From an uncultured Saprospiraceae bacterium (GTDB lineage: Bacteria > Bacteroidota > Bacteroidia > Chitinophagales > Saprospiraceae): 64,000 nt of DNA. Location: positions 1 through 64,000 of the forward strand of contig CALEYL010000076.1 of assembly GCA_937926205.1 (NCBI GenBank), read 5' to 3'. How positions within the stretch are numbered: position 1 is the first letter of the stretch; every line of letters starts with the position of its first letter. The notes under the pieces are model-generated. The model was not told the DNA's origin. It was given only the letters and a program-made list of their open reading frames with translations, and did not search any database. The position numbers were made by a program, and so were the translations under genes. Of the stretch, positions 1 to 8,626 are shown piece after piece.

Positions 1-1728
1 TTGTGCGAAGGAGCGTGTTATGATTTTTATGGTCAGCAATACTGTGCTTCGACCACGGTATCGCAGGAAGACAATTGCACCATATATGTACAGCAAATCA
101 TTGTTAATGCGCCGGATACGCTGGAATTGGGCGTGGTGGGAACGATTAGTTGCGGGCAACCTTGTTTCAGTTACGAGGGTCTCGATTATTGTTCGCCGGG
201 GCAGTATGTCCTTTCCGCTGCTTGTACAGTGGCTCGATTTGAAATTGCGTTTACACGGGATACGCTGGAAATTGGCCAGATTGGCGAGTTGAGTTGCCAG
301 CAATTATGTGTATCCTTTATGGAAGACTTATACTGTGCTGCCGGAGATTACACGGCTGAGGACGATTGTACAGTCTATCATTTCAGCATTGGAGAAAACC
401 AGGATCCTCCGGGTTACAGCAACCCTGTCCTGAATTGTTTGCCTGACAACCAGCAATATACGGTTGGTTTTGTAATCAACGGCACCCCGCCTTATAAGGT
501 TAATGGAGAAACGATAGCGGGTTCTTACTACCTGTCAGCTCCGGTCATAAACGGCGACCCTTATGCTTTTGTCATTGAACAGGTCAACAATGGTTGTCAG
601 ACGGTAATCAGCGGCGCCTACGATTGCTCTTTTATGTGTACCGGTAATCCGGGGATGATGGAAAGCAACATGTTGCATGTTTGTATCGGGGACGCAGCGA
701 TAGGGGCGCCATTGAACCCGTCGCAACCTGCTTCAGGCCAGGAAGCGCGTTTTATCCTGCATACTTTGCCAGGGGTAACGCCGGGCACTATTGTTGCAGA
801 AAATGCCGAAGGAGTATTTTTTTTCGATGCAACAGCTATGACACCAGAACAGGTCTACTACATCTCCCCGGCGGTGGGAGGGTTGTCAGCCAGTGGCGCT
901 CTGGATTTCAATAACCTGTGCACCCGAATAGGCTCCGGTCAACCCGTGGTGTTTCATGAACAGCCCCGCTTTGGAGAAATTGTGCCAAAAGATCCGTCCT
1001 GTTTTGGCGCGGCCGATGGTTCCCTGAACATCCTGTCAACAACGGGGGCCTTGCCACATGCTTTTGCCCTTAACGACGGTCCGTTTGTAGTCACGTCATT
1101 TTTTAATAACCTGACAGGCGGAACCTATGACCTTGTACTGCGTGACGTTTTCGGCTGTGTAGCAGACACCGTTTTGACCCTCACTGAACCCGATTCACTT
1201 TGGTTGAGTCTGGGGCCGGATCGGGAAGTTATTCGTGGAGAAACCGTATTGCTGCAGGCAGAAAGCAACATCGAGATGCCGATACTGAGCTGGTCTAATA
1301 ATCAGAATACGTCCTCCCAAGAGGGAGTCGAATGGTTGGTTCAACCTTACGTTAATACGCTGTACACCTGCATAGCGCAGAATGATCAGGGATGTGCCGC
1401 TACCGCAGATGTTCTGATAAAAGTGAAGTCGGGCAGCGTCTATTATCCTAATGTTCTGAACAGGGGCAGTAGCGAACCCGCAAACCAGTACTTCACCCTG
1501 TTTGCAAGGGATGGCTACGTTCAGCAAATAAACAGCCTGAAAATTTTTGACCGATGGGGTGGGCTGACCTTTCAGCGCAATTTTTTCGCTCCAAACCTGC
1601 CAGAGTTAGGCTGGGATGGCTCTATTGGCAGCAGGCAGGTCAACTCGGGCGTCTTTGTTTTTGTGGCAGAAGTGTTGCTTTTTGACGGCACCATTGAAGT
1701 GATCAAAGGAGATGTAACGGTGTTTTAA
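1..1728 (+). CDS. T9SS type B secreted adhesin-like protein, 3' part only
   Basis: The gene is cut by the window edge; 575 C-terminal residues are visible. The first ~140 residues hold three copies of a ~45-residue Cys-containing repeat, each with a pattern like SCxxxCxSxxxxxYC followed by an acidic CTV segment. A SprB-type repeat follows at about residues 320-395 (PSCFGAADGSL ... GGTYDLVLRDVFGC). The last ~95 residues form a gliding-motility-associated C-terminal domain (FDRWGG, WDGS, VNSGVFVFVAEV), the type B sorting signal of the type IX secretion system. Proteins of this build are large, secreted and cell-surface attached, serving adhesion or gliding. The ligand is unknown. Very confident on the sorting domain and that the start lies outside the window. 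Confidence 0.9.
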   Translation: MCEGACYDFYGQQYCASTTVSQEDNCTIYVQQIIVNAPDTLELGVVGTISCGQPCFSYEGLDYCSPGQYVLSAACTVARFEIAFTRDTLEIGQIGELSCQQLCVSFMEDLYCAAGDYTAEDDCTVYHFSIGENQDPPGYSNPVLNCLPDNQQYTVGFVINGTPPYKVNGETIAGSYYLSAPVINGDPYAFVIEQVNNGCQTVISGAYDCSFMCTGNPGMMESNMLHVCIGDAAIGAPLNPSQPASGQEARFILHTLPGVTPGTIVAENAEGVFFFDATAMTPEQVYYISPAVGGLSASGALDFNNLCTRIGSGQPVVFHEQPRFGEIVPKDPSCFGAADGSLNILSTTGALPHAFALNDGPFVVTSFFNNLTGGTYDLVLRDVFGCVADTVLTLTEPDSLWLSLGPDREVIRGETVLLQAESNIEMPILSWSNNQNTSSQEGVEWLVQPYVNTLYTCIAQNDQGCAATADVLIKVKSGSVYYPNVLNRGSSEPANQYFTLFARDGYVQQINSLKIFDRWGGLTFQRNFFAPNLPELGWDGSIGSRQVNSGVFVFVAEVLLFDGTIEVIKGDVTVF

Positions 1729-1740
1729 GCCTTTTTAGCA

Positions 1741-1811
1741 GAACCGCAGAACAAATGAATATCGAATTTCCAATGTCGAAGTGGAGCAGAACTGCTTCCC
1801 TTCTGCGGTTC
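1741..1811. repeat. Inverted repeat between convergent genes
   Basis: An 11-bp perfect inverted repeat (GAACCGCAGAA at 1741-1751, TTCTGCGGTTC at 1801-1811) lies between the 3' ends of two converging genes. Outside and inside it are related pieces with a GATATTCA core (about 1757-1770 and 1817-1850), so the whole 1741-1851 stretch looks like a decayed palindromic element. It may act as a bidirectional terminator, although no clean T-run follows the stem. Confidence 0.5.
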
Positions 1812-1933
1812 CTTGTTCGATATTCAGTGTTCGAAATTCAAAAAAGAATAGCCCCTGATTCGCAAGCGTCACGTCTTGCTCACCGCTATGAGGAATATTG
1901 CCGGCGGTAAACAAAATGCTTGTCAAGCACTGC

Positions 1934-3025
1934 TTAAATCTTCAACGTTTGCCGGATATAACGGGAATACTTACGGCGGTAAACCTTGTATATGCGTTTG
2001 AGGTGCTGGTAGCTGTAAGGTGAAGTCTGGTGTAGTTCATCTGTTGGCGTTGGGAGGAAACCCTGCTGATTCATCCAGTCGTCGTTGTAGATTTTTCCGA
2101 GATAACGACTGCCATGGTCGGGCATCAGAACGACAACGACGTCTTCAGGTTTAAGGTGTTTCCTGAGCTTAAAAACCCCTTCCAGCGCTGCGCCACTCGA
2201 ATAGCCAAGCATCAGGCCTTCTTTGAGCGCCATCTGACGGGCACGAACAGCACTGTTGCGGTCGGTGACTTTTACAAAGTCGTCGATCAACTCGAAAGCA
2301 ACATTTTCCGGAATGATGGTTTTTCCCAGGCCTTCTACTTTCCAGGGATAAATCTCGGCAACATCGTAAGTGCCTGTTTCCCAGTATTTTTTCAAAATTG
2401 AGCCATAGGCGTCAATTCCAATGATTTGAATGGCAGGATTCTGCTCTTTTAAGTACCTGGCGGTACCGGATAAACTACCGCCTGTTCCTACGCAGCAAAT
2501 AAAATGGGTAATTTTACCCTCCGTATCACGCCATATTTCCGGACCGGTGGTATGGTAATGCGCGTTGGAGTTATCGAGGTCGTAGTTTTGTCCCAGATAA
2601 TAAGAGTTGGGGGTGTCACATGCCAGCTGTTCCGCCTGCGAGTAATAAGACCGCGGATCATTTGGTGCGACATCGGCCGGACAGACCACTACTTCAGCGC
2701 CCATAGAGCGGAGTAATGCCAGTTTTTCCTGAGAGGCTTTGCTGGTCACCGTCAATACACATTTGTACCCTTTCATGCCGCAAATCATAGCCAGGCTAAA
2801 GCCTGTATTGCCTGACGTAGCTTCAATTATGGTATCTCCAGGTTTGATTTTTCCTTGTTTTTCAGCGTTTTCCACCATGAAAAGAGCGATTCGGTCTTTG
2901 GCAGAATGCCCTGGGTTGAATGCCTCTATTTTTCCGAGTATGGTTCCTGGAATTTCTTTACAAACCCGGTCCAGCCGGATAAGTGGTGTGTTGCCAATAG
3001 TTGCTAAAACGTTTTCGTAAACCAT
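1934..3025 (-). CDS. Cystathionine beta-synthase / cysteine synthase family enzyme
   Basis: PLP-dependent beta-replacement enzyme of sulfur amino-acid metabolism, 363 residues. Family motifs are in order: the PLP lysine K43 in NPGHSAKDR, the substrate loop TSGNTG (70-75), the phosphate-binding loop GTGGS (180-184) and the ring-contacting serine in GYSSGAA. The segment GKIYNDDWM near the end is typical of cystathionine beta-synthases that lack a Bateman domain, so CBS is slightly favoured over CysK. The last ~25 residues are strongly basic and Tyr-rich and extend beyond the usual core. The start at 3025 was chosen over an upstream in-frame ATG (3214) because the family sequence begins there and AAGGAAAC precedes it as a ribosome binding site. 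Single gene, convergent with the T9SS type B gene. Confidence 0.88.
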   Translation of the reverse strand: MVYENVLATIGNTPLIRLDRVCKEIPGTILGKIEAFNPGHSAKDRIALFMVENAEKQGKIKPGDTIIEATSGNTGFSLAMICGMKGYKCVLTVTSKASQEKLALLRSMGAEVVVCPADVAPNDPRSYYSQAEQLACDTPNSYYLGQNYDLDNSNAHYHTTGPEIWRDTEGKITHFICCVGTGGSLSGTARYLKEQNPAIQIIGIDAYGSILKKYWETGTYDVAEIYPWKVEGLGKTIIPENVAFELIDDFVKVTDRNSAVRARQMALKEGLMLGYSSGAALEGVFKLRKHLKPEDVVVVLMPDHGSRYLGKIYNDDWMNQQGFLPTPTDELHQTSPYSYQHLKRIYKVYRRKYSRYIRQTLKI

Positions 3026-3365
3026 AGTTGTTTCCTTGTTTGCCAGAAATGTAACCAGCTGACTTAGGGAATTCAGATTACAAGTGAGATAGTTAAATAT
3101 TTTTTCGGGGCAAAGTTTTTTCCAAATGCAAAAATATACACAAGTTTTTGCTTCCTCACGCAATATATGAGAATTTTGAAAGACGTCTGTTAGTTTTTTT
3201 GAAGGGGATGCCATAACCCGGTTGAATACCCTGATCTTTCAGAATAAGAAAAATCCTTTTTAACATTTAACCAAAGCCCTTTTTTTCAATCAAAGAATAA
3301 ATTTTTAGAACGAGGCAACCCTTTGCCGGATTATTGCACCAACCTATTAAAATGCAGTATTTGAC
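3026..3365. other. Divergent intergenic region, nothing coding seen
   Basis: About 340 AT-rich bases separate the divergent CBS-like gene and the sigma-factor gene. No conserved small gene was seen. On the minus strand AAACTTTGCC near 3108-3117 resembles the Bacteroidota -7 element but lacks its TA, so it is only a weak promoter candidate for the CBS-like gene. Confidence 0.35.
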
Positions 3366-3914
3366 GTGTCGGAAAAACAACTCGTAGAACAATGCCTGAA
3401 TGGAAAGAGAGGCGCCTGGCAGGAGCTGTATGAACGGTACAAAACCCCCTTGTTTCGTTTGTGTCTACGCTATGCGGCGAACCGGCAGGAAGCTGAGGAT
3501 TGGCTGCAGGATGCATTCATCAAGGCTTTCGCTGACCTGGCTCAATACCGCGCCGGCGGCCCTTTGGGCGCCTGGCTGAGAAAGGTCTCCCTGAATACAG
3601 TGCTGCAGAATCTCCGAAAAAAGAAAGCTTTTTTCACCGACACGGATATTACAACGCTTTCTGATAACCGGGAAGCCGAAGACGTCCATATTCTGGCGGA
3701 CATCGACGCGAAGGAACTGATTGCGCTGATGCAGAAACTGCCGGATGGCTACAGAACGGTTTTTAACCTCTACGTAGTCGAAGGTTATACGCATGATGAA
3801 ATTGCACAGATGCTTGGTATTCAGACTGGTACTTCAAAATCTCAGCTATCAAAGGCAAAAGTAATGCTAAGGGGGCTGCTGGAGCCGAGTTCTGAAGGAG
3901 GGGTAATGATTTGA
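3366..3914 (+). CDS. ECF-type RNA polymerase sigma-70 factor
   Basis: Extracytoplasmic-function sigma factor, 182 residues, the normal length for the family. Sigma region 2 occupies roughly residues 10-75 (LYERYKTPLFRL, AEDWLQDAFIKAF) and region 4 roughly 125-175 (LPDGYRTVFNLYVVEGYTHDEIAQML plus a recognition helix with SKSQLSKAK). The reading frame opens with GTG at 3366; no ATG in this frame precedes the conserved region, so GTG is the probable start. It heads a module with a membrane protein (4062) and a PepSY-like lipoprotein (5517), an arrangement in which the downstream membrane protein commonly controls the sigma factor. Target promoters are unknown. Confidence 0.9.
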   Translation: MSEKQLVEQCLNGKRGAWQELYERYKTPLFRLCLRYAANRQEAEDWLQDAFIKAFADLAQYRAGGPLGAWLRKVSLNTVLQNLRKKKAFFTDTDITTLSDNREAEDVHILADIDAKELIALMQKLPDGYRTVFNLYVVEGYTHDEIAQMLGIQTGTSKSQLSKAKVMLRGLLEPSSEGGVMI

Positions 3915-3972
3915 ATTTTTGATAATTTGAAAATGAGCGGTCTTGGATGGGCATAGTAAGCTGCAAGACGCA

Positions 3973-4040
3973 CGAACAACGAACAACCAACAACCAACAA
4001 CCAACAACCAACAACCAACCTGCCGGTAGGTAGGCAGGCC
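3973..4040 (+). repeat. Heptanucleotide tandem array plus CCTGCC/GGCAGG palindrome
   Basis: Two CGAACAA units are followed by four CCAACAA units and a partial one (3973-4020), an uninterrupted 7-nt period. A short palindrome with arms CCTGCC and GGCAGG directly follows (4019-4038). The block lies just upstream of the ATG at 4062. The same units and the same CCTGCCGGTAGG sequence recur before the MoxR gene at 44574-44619. Confidence 0.85.
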
Positions 4041-4061
4041 ATCAACGATCAATAACGAATC

Positions 4062-5483
4062 ATGGATAAACAGCGACAAGATGAATTTTGGGAGGACCGG
4101 CTGAAGCAAACCATTCGGGAGGCTGAATCGAATCCGGATGCGCAGGCATGGGACACGCCTTCGGATGCTGTGTGGGCAAAGGTTGCTGAAACGCTGGAAA
4201 AAAAACGTCGTCGGATCATTCCGCTTTATCTGGTATGGGGCAGTCTGGCCGCTGCACTTTTACTAACCCTTGGCGGCATCTGGCTCAACACGGAAGGCTC
4301 CGTGCCGGATGACGCTTTGACTGCAGAAAAGCCTGCCCTGAATACCAACGTGAATGCGTCTCCCAACACAAATGGGGCTATGGATACAGAACCCTGTGCA
4401 CCAATAGAACATCTGACCGAAATGCCTCTGCAAATTCCGAATAGAAATGCCCCATTGCGGCATGATCCTATTGAGGTAGTTGAACCTCAAATTAACAATA
4501 CCTCAGGAAATACGAAGAATATACAAACTACGACACCGCCATTTGCGCCCCATGAAGTCCCCGAAAACTCCCCCGTGCAATCAAATCAAACAACGAACAT
4601 AGCTGCTGCTCTGTTGATTGCCCCCTTTGAAAAGCTGGCTACCTTATCAACGGAACTGCTTGAGAGGAAGGCAGAAGAAACGGGCTTTGACCCAATGCCA
4701 CAAAAAAAACAACCCGGAAAAATTCAATGGTGGGCCGGGGTTCACGGCGGACCCGTTTATGCGGCCAATTCTGTTCGCACCAGACAACCCGGTTCTTTAT
4801 TTTTCCTGAATCAGGAAGTGACGCAGTGGTCGTCGGAACGAGGGATAGATGTCAAAATGGTGTTGCCTTCAGGCTGGTATGCTGGGGCAGGCGTGGGCCA
4901 TTACAGCATTCGCCAGAATGCAACGCAGGTATTTCGTCTCCGTTTTGCAAGGGCCCGTGAAAGACAATTGCCTTCAGGAGAGTGGGAGAGTACCTATGCA
5001 CTCAGCGTTCCCTCCTCTTTTGGAGATACGGAAGCAGAGTTAGACCTCCGCCGCGACGACAGCACCCCATTGCAGGAAGGGCAGTTGCTTGTGGTTGAAA
5101 CCCGCAGTACGCAAGCCCTGCAATATTTGACCTACAACATTGGCACGGGGTTTCTGAAAGCCTCCGGGCGCTGGCAGTTCGGCGGTGGGGCGGGCATTGC
5201 ATTCAATGTACTGCAAGAACGTAAATTCACCCTAACTGCACGGGCCCGGCAAGCCGGTATACGGCTGCCTGTGGCCAGAACGCGCAGTGTTTTCAGCGAC
5301 GCCAGTGGTCATTCCACAGATTTTCAGTTGAACGCATCAATCGGCTATCGGGTAAATTCGCGTTGGATGCTTGGAGTAGAGCCGACCCTTCGCCACAGCC
5401 TCAGCCCGGTTGTTCAGCACAGTAATTTTTCAACAGCTGCTACAGCAGCCTCACTTCAGTTGAGTGTACACTATCTGCTATAA
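4062..5483 (+). CDS. Sigma-factor-linked single-pass membrane protein with C-terminal barrel-like region
   Basis: 473 residues. The N-terminal ~50 residues are cytoplasmic-looking and carry the pattern WDTPSDAVWAKVAETLEKKRRR, seen in anti-sigma-type proteins encoded next to ECF sigma factors in this group. One membrane segment lies at about residues 52-74. A Thr/Asn/Pro-rich linker follows (about 75-220), then a region rich in alternating strands from about 225 to the end (WAGVHGGPVY, WYAGAGVGHY, WQFGGGAGIAF, SIGYRVNSRWMLGVEP) that resembles an outer-membrane beta-barrel domain. Inference: an inner-membrane regulator of the upstream sigma factor with an envelope-sensing part. It lies between the sigma gene and the PepSY-like lipoprotein gene. 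No specific family name can be given. Confidence 0.7.
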   Translation: MDKQRQDEFWEDRLKQTIREAESNPDAQAWDTPSDAVWAKVAETLEKKRRRIIPLYLVWGSLAAALLLTLGGIWLNTEGSVPDDALTAEKPALNTNVNASPNTNGAMDTEPCAPIEHLTEMPLQIPNRNAPLRHDPIEVVEPQINNTSGNTKNIQTTTPPFAPHEVPENSPVQSNQTTNIAAALLIAPFEKLATLSTELLERKAEETGFDPMPQKKQPGKIQWWAGVHGGPVYAANSVRTRQPGSLFFLNQEVTQWSSERGIDVKMVLPSGWYAGAGVGHYSIRQNATQVFRLRFARARERQLPSGEWESTYALSVPSSFGDTEAELDLRRDDSTPLQEGQLLVVETRSTQALQYLTYNIGTGFLKASGRWQFGGGAGIAFNVLQERKFTLTARARQAGIRLPVARTRSVFSDASGHSTDFQLNASIGYRVNSRWMLGVEPTLRHSLSPVVQHSNFSTAATAASLQLSVHYLL

Positions 5484-5516
5484 AAATTTCATCAACAATC
5501 TAAAAATCAAACTATT

Positions 5517-6275
5517 ATGAAAAAGTTGTTTTGGCTTATGGCAATCGTCCTGCCCCTTGGAGCAATGATGATTTCCTGCGAAAAAGAATCCGTGATGACG
5601 GACGAAGCGCTCATTGAAGAAATTGCATTTACTTCCAGCAGGGAAGCGGTAACGCCTGACGTGCTACCTGCAGAAATAGTAGAAGAACTGACAACTGCCA
5701 ATTTTGATACGTACGTGGAAAGCGTTTTTTACCTGCGTGGACGTGGCTACGAGATCAACCTTGGAAATGGGGAAACCCTTTATTGCACCACAGATGGCCG
5801 CCGCTTAGATTTTCACGGCACGGTGCGCCCGAATGGTCCTTTTGGGCCTGATGGCCCGCACGGACCTTGTCACCGTGGGTTCGGACGCCCTGTTGGCATA
5901 GATGCTTTACCACAGGCCATTATCGATTATGTTGCCGCTACCTATCCGGATGCTACGATCAGGCGCGCTATGACCCGTGCTGGCAATTTCTATGTGCTGA
6001 TCAATGGCCGCATTGTATTGAGCTTTGACAGCGAAGGCAATTTCATTGGAGAACATTCTCCGTTTTTCCACTGCCTGCGCCCCTGCCGTGAAGTGGTGAG
6101 CGCCGACGAGTTACCGGATGCTGTTGCAGCTTACATCGCTGAGAATTTCCCGGATGCAACTTTCCGTGGCGCCTGTGACCGTGCCGGCCGCATTCACGTA
6201 CTGTTGTTTGTTGGAGATGGCCGTGTACTGCTTGTATTTGGTGAAGATGGAACCTTGTTGTTCCAAAGAGGATAA
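5517..6275 (+). CDS. PepSY-like lipoprotein
   Basis: 252-residue predicted lipoprotein: signal peptide with a lipobox ending at C21 (MMISC). Two copies of a PepSY-like (DUF2874-type) unit are visible at about residues 125-170 and 195-250, each starting with LPxA followed by (Y/F)PDAT and a strand pair ending in DSEGNFI or GEDGTLL. Between the N-terminal part and the first repeat is a Gly/Pro/His-rich stretch (residues ~105-120). PepSY-like domains are usually periplasmic and thought to bind or inhibit partner proteins; the partner here is unknown. It lies 33 nt after the membrane-protein gene and is followed by a strong terminator, so it closes the sigma-factor operon. Confidence 0.8.
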   Translation: MKKLFWLMAIVLPLGAMMISCEKESVMTDEALIEEIAFTSSREAVTPDVLPAEIVEELTTANFDTYVESVFYLRGRGYEINLGNGETLYCTTDGRRLDFHGTVRPNGPFGPDGPHGPCHRGFGRPVGIDALPQAIIDYVAATYPDATIRRAMTRAGNFYVLINGRIVLSFDSEGNFIGEHSPFFHCLRPCREVVSADELPDAVAAYIAENFPDATFRGACDRAGRIHVLLFVGDGRVLLVFGEDGTLLFQRG

Positions 6276-6309
6276 TCTCTCTGATTTTTGAGTAAACTGT
6301 GATCAATGG

Positions 6310-6343
6310 GCCGTCCGGAATCTGTTTCCGGACGGCTTTTTTC
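6310..6343 (+). terminator. Rho-independent terminator of the sigma-factor module
   Basis: An 11-bp perfect GC-rich stem (GCCGTCCGGAA at 6310-6320, TTCCGGACGGC at 6326-6336) with a 5-nt loop, followed immediately by a T-run. It sits 35 bases after the PepSY-like gene. Confidence 0.9.
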
Positions 6344-6388
6344 TTTTTATCTTTATTCACGACAGGAAAGATCGGGAAAAGACGTCGC

Positions 6389-6404
6389 TATCTTTGTACT
6401 TTTG
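6389..6404 (+). promoter_or_regulatory. Two overlapping-spaced Bacteroidota -7 elements upstream of glgB
   Basis: TATCTTTGT (6389-6397) and TACTTTTG (6397-6404) both match the TAnnTTTG consensus of Bacteroidota primary promoters. They lie ~120 bases before glgB and after the terminator of the previous operon. A clear -33 TTTG was not found at standard spacing. Confidence 0.5.
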
Positions 6405-6519
6405 AGAATATCGTTCATCTTTGCGTAGATGGTAACACCGAATGCAGTTCAGTGATCCATGCAGAAGAAGCTCCGAACATTGTTCGGCAACACAATAACG
6501 AAAACCAACGCGCATATTT

Positions 6520-8550
6520 ATGGCCAAAGTCATCAATTTCAGCCTCCTTACAGATTTTGATTCCTCTTTATTCAGTGCTGGTAAGCATTTTCGACTTTAC
6601 GAGAAACTCGGCAGTCACATACTGGAAGTGGAAGGACAATGGGGAACTCATTTTGCAGTTTGGGCGCCCAATGCAAAGGCGGTTTCTGTTGTCGGCAATT
6701 TTAATAACTGGAATCAGAAAGAACACCAGCTTTCTTCCCGGTGGGACAGTTCAGGGATTTGGGAAGGTTTTATTCCTGGTGTTGGCAAAGGCGATTTGTA
6801 TAAATACTTTATTGTTGGACCTGACGGGCGACATTTGCAAAAAGGCGATCCTTTTGCCCGTTTTTGGGAAATACCTCCAAATACAGCTTCCATTGTCTGG
6901 GACGAAGACTATTCCTGGGAAGACCAGGACTGGATGAAGCAGCGCATGGAAAAAAACAGCCTGGAAGCGCCATACTCGGTTTACGAAGTCCATCTAGGAT
7001 CCTGGAAAAAAATGCATGGCGGCTCGCGTTCGCTCAGTTATCGCGAAATGGCGGATGAACTGGTTGCTTACGTACACGAAGCCGGATTCACACATGTTGA
7101 GTTCCTTCCTGTGATGGAACACCCTTATTACCCCTCCTGGGGATATCAGGTTACCGGCTATTTTGCGCCCAGCAGCCGTTATGGCACACCGCAGGATTTT
7201 ATGTATCTGATGGATAAATTCCACCAGGCCGGCATCGGCGTTCTGCTTGATTGGGTACCGTCGCATTTTCCTGCTGACGCCCACGGGCTTGCAGACTTTG
7301 ATGGCACCCACCTTTATGACCACGCTGATCCGCGCAAAGGTTTCCACCCGGACTGGAAAAGTTGCATTTTCAACTACAATCGCAACGAGGTACGCAGCTT
7401 CCTGATTTCCAATGCCTTGTTTTGGCTGGATCGCTTTCATGCCGATGGCTTGAGGGTAGATGCCGTGGCTTCCATGTTGTACCTCGACTACAGCCGAAAG
7501 GAAGGGGAGTGGATACCAAATATTCACGGCGGAAATGAGAACCTGGAGGCTACCAGCTTTTTGCGCGAATTCAATGAAACGGTATACCGCGAGTATCCCG
7601 ATACCATAACCATCGCCGAAGAATCGACTGCCTGGACAGGGGTATCACGCCCTGTTTATAGCGGCGGACTAGGTTTCGGCCAAAAGTGGATGATGGGATG
7701 GATGCACGACACCCTGAATTATTTTAAAAATGACCCCATTCACCGCCGTTACCACCACAATGCCATTACATTCAGTTTGGTCTACGCCTTTACCGAAAAC
7801 TTTATGCTGCCCCTTTCGCACGACGAAGTGGTACATGGGAAAGGGTCGCTGATTCAGCGCATGCCCGGAGATGAATGGCAGCGTTTTGCCAACCTGAGGT
7901 TGATGTTTGGCTATATGTTTACCCACCCGGGAACAAAATTGTTGTTTATGGGGGGCGAATTTGGCCAAACCAGCGAATGGAACATCGAACGCGGACTGGA
8001 GTGGTGGCTGATGCAATTTGAATCGCACAAAGGCATACACGCCTGGATTAAGACGCTCAATAAATACTATAAAACGACCAAAGCGCTTTATGAGAAGCAG
8101 TTTTCTCCGGATGGTTTTGAATGGATCAACCACGGCGATCACCAGACAAGCGTACTTTCCTATTTGAGAAAAGGCAAAGACGCAGAAAATCCTGTCGTTG
8201 TCATTTGCAACCTTACCCCGGTCGTTCGGCAAGGATACAAACTCGGCGTACCTTTTGGCGGCAGTTGGAAAGAAGTATTGAACAGCGATAGCCGCGATTT
8301 TGGCGGCAGTGGTCATCATTTCAATGAAAAACTGGAAGCTGTTGAAGAAAATTATGATGGCCGTCCTTATGTGGTCAGCCTGAATTTGCCCGCACTCGCT
8401 GTCGTTGTGTTGGAGCGTACATCGACTAAAGCGAAGAAAGCGAGTTCGAAAAAAGCGGCTGTAGCCGTTGCAGCGCCTGCATCTAAGCCTGCGAAAACAA
8501 AAGCCGCAGCAAAACCAAAACCGGCTAAGGCTAAGTCAAAGGCCGGGTAA
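6520..8550 (+). CDS. glgB: 1,4-alpha-glucan branching enzyme
   Basis: Forms alpha-1,6 branches in glycogen by cutting and transferring alpha-1,4 chains; cytoplasmic GH13 enzyme. Domains in order: CBM48 at about residues 30-115 (GTHFAVWAPNAKAVSVVGNFNNW), then the (beta/alpha)8 catalytic domain with nucleophile D314 in GLRVDAVASM, acid/base Glu at about 367 in IAEEST, and the LSHDEVVHGK motif, then the C-terminal all-beta domain. The last ~43 residues (about 634-676) are a Lys/Ala/Pro-rich tail built from AK, KP and AAK steps, absent from ordinary GlgB. It stands alone; no other glycogen genes are in the window. Confidence 0.95.
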   Translation: MAKVINFSLLTDFDSSLFSAGKHFRLYEKLGSHILEVEGQWGTHFAVWAPNAKAVSVVGNFNNWNQKEHQLSSRWDSSGIWEGFIPGVGKGDLYKYFIVGPDGRHLQKGDPFARFWEIPPNTASIVWDEDYSWEDQDWMKQRMEKNSLEAPYSVYEVHLGSWKKMHGGSRSLSYREMADELVAYVHEAGFTHVEFLPVMEHPYYPSWGYQVTGYFAPSSRYGTPQDFMYLMDKFHQAGIGVLLDWVPSHFPADAHGLADFDGTHLYDHADPRKGFHPDWKSCIFNYNRNEVRSFLISNALFWLDRFHADGLRVDAVASMLYLDYSRKEGEWIPNIHGGNENLEATSFLREFNETVYREYPDTITIAEESTAWTGVSRPVYSGGLGFGQKWMMGWMHDTLNYFKNDPIHRRYHHNAITFSLVYAFTENFMLPLSHDEVVHGKGSLIQRMPGDEWQRFANLRLMFGYMFTHPGTKLLFMGGEFGQTSEWNIERGLEWWLMQFESHKGIHAWIKTLNKYYKTTKALYEKQFSPDGFEWINHGDHQTSVLSYLRKGKDAENPVVVICNLTPVVRQGYKLGVPFGGSWKEVLNSDSRDFGGSGHHFNEKLEAVEENYDGRPYVVSLNLPALAVVVLERTSTKAKKASSKKAAVAVAAPASKPAKTKAAAKPKPAKAKSKAG

Positions 8551-8626
8551 TCAAATAGTTGTCCGGCGTGGCATTTTGAATTTGCCGGTTCGTTCTGTTT
8601 TTTCGAATGGAAAATGATTTCGTCAA

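Noticed and set aside
1735..1926. 63-residue minus-strand frame after the T9SS type B gene
   Set aside because: It covers the inverted repeat and has neither a ribosome binding site nor a protein-like pattern.
3026..3214. 63-residue N-terminal extension of the CBS-like enzyme
   Set aside because: It is not protein-like, and a good ribosome binding site plus the family N-terminus support the start at 3025.
3973..4020. CRISPR-like array
   Set aside because: The 7-base units are contiguous and there are no spacers.
7669..8319. 216-residue open frame antisense to glgB
   Set aside because: It overlaps the conserved GlgB catalytic region and has no independent support.
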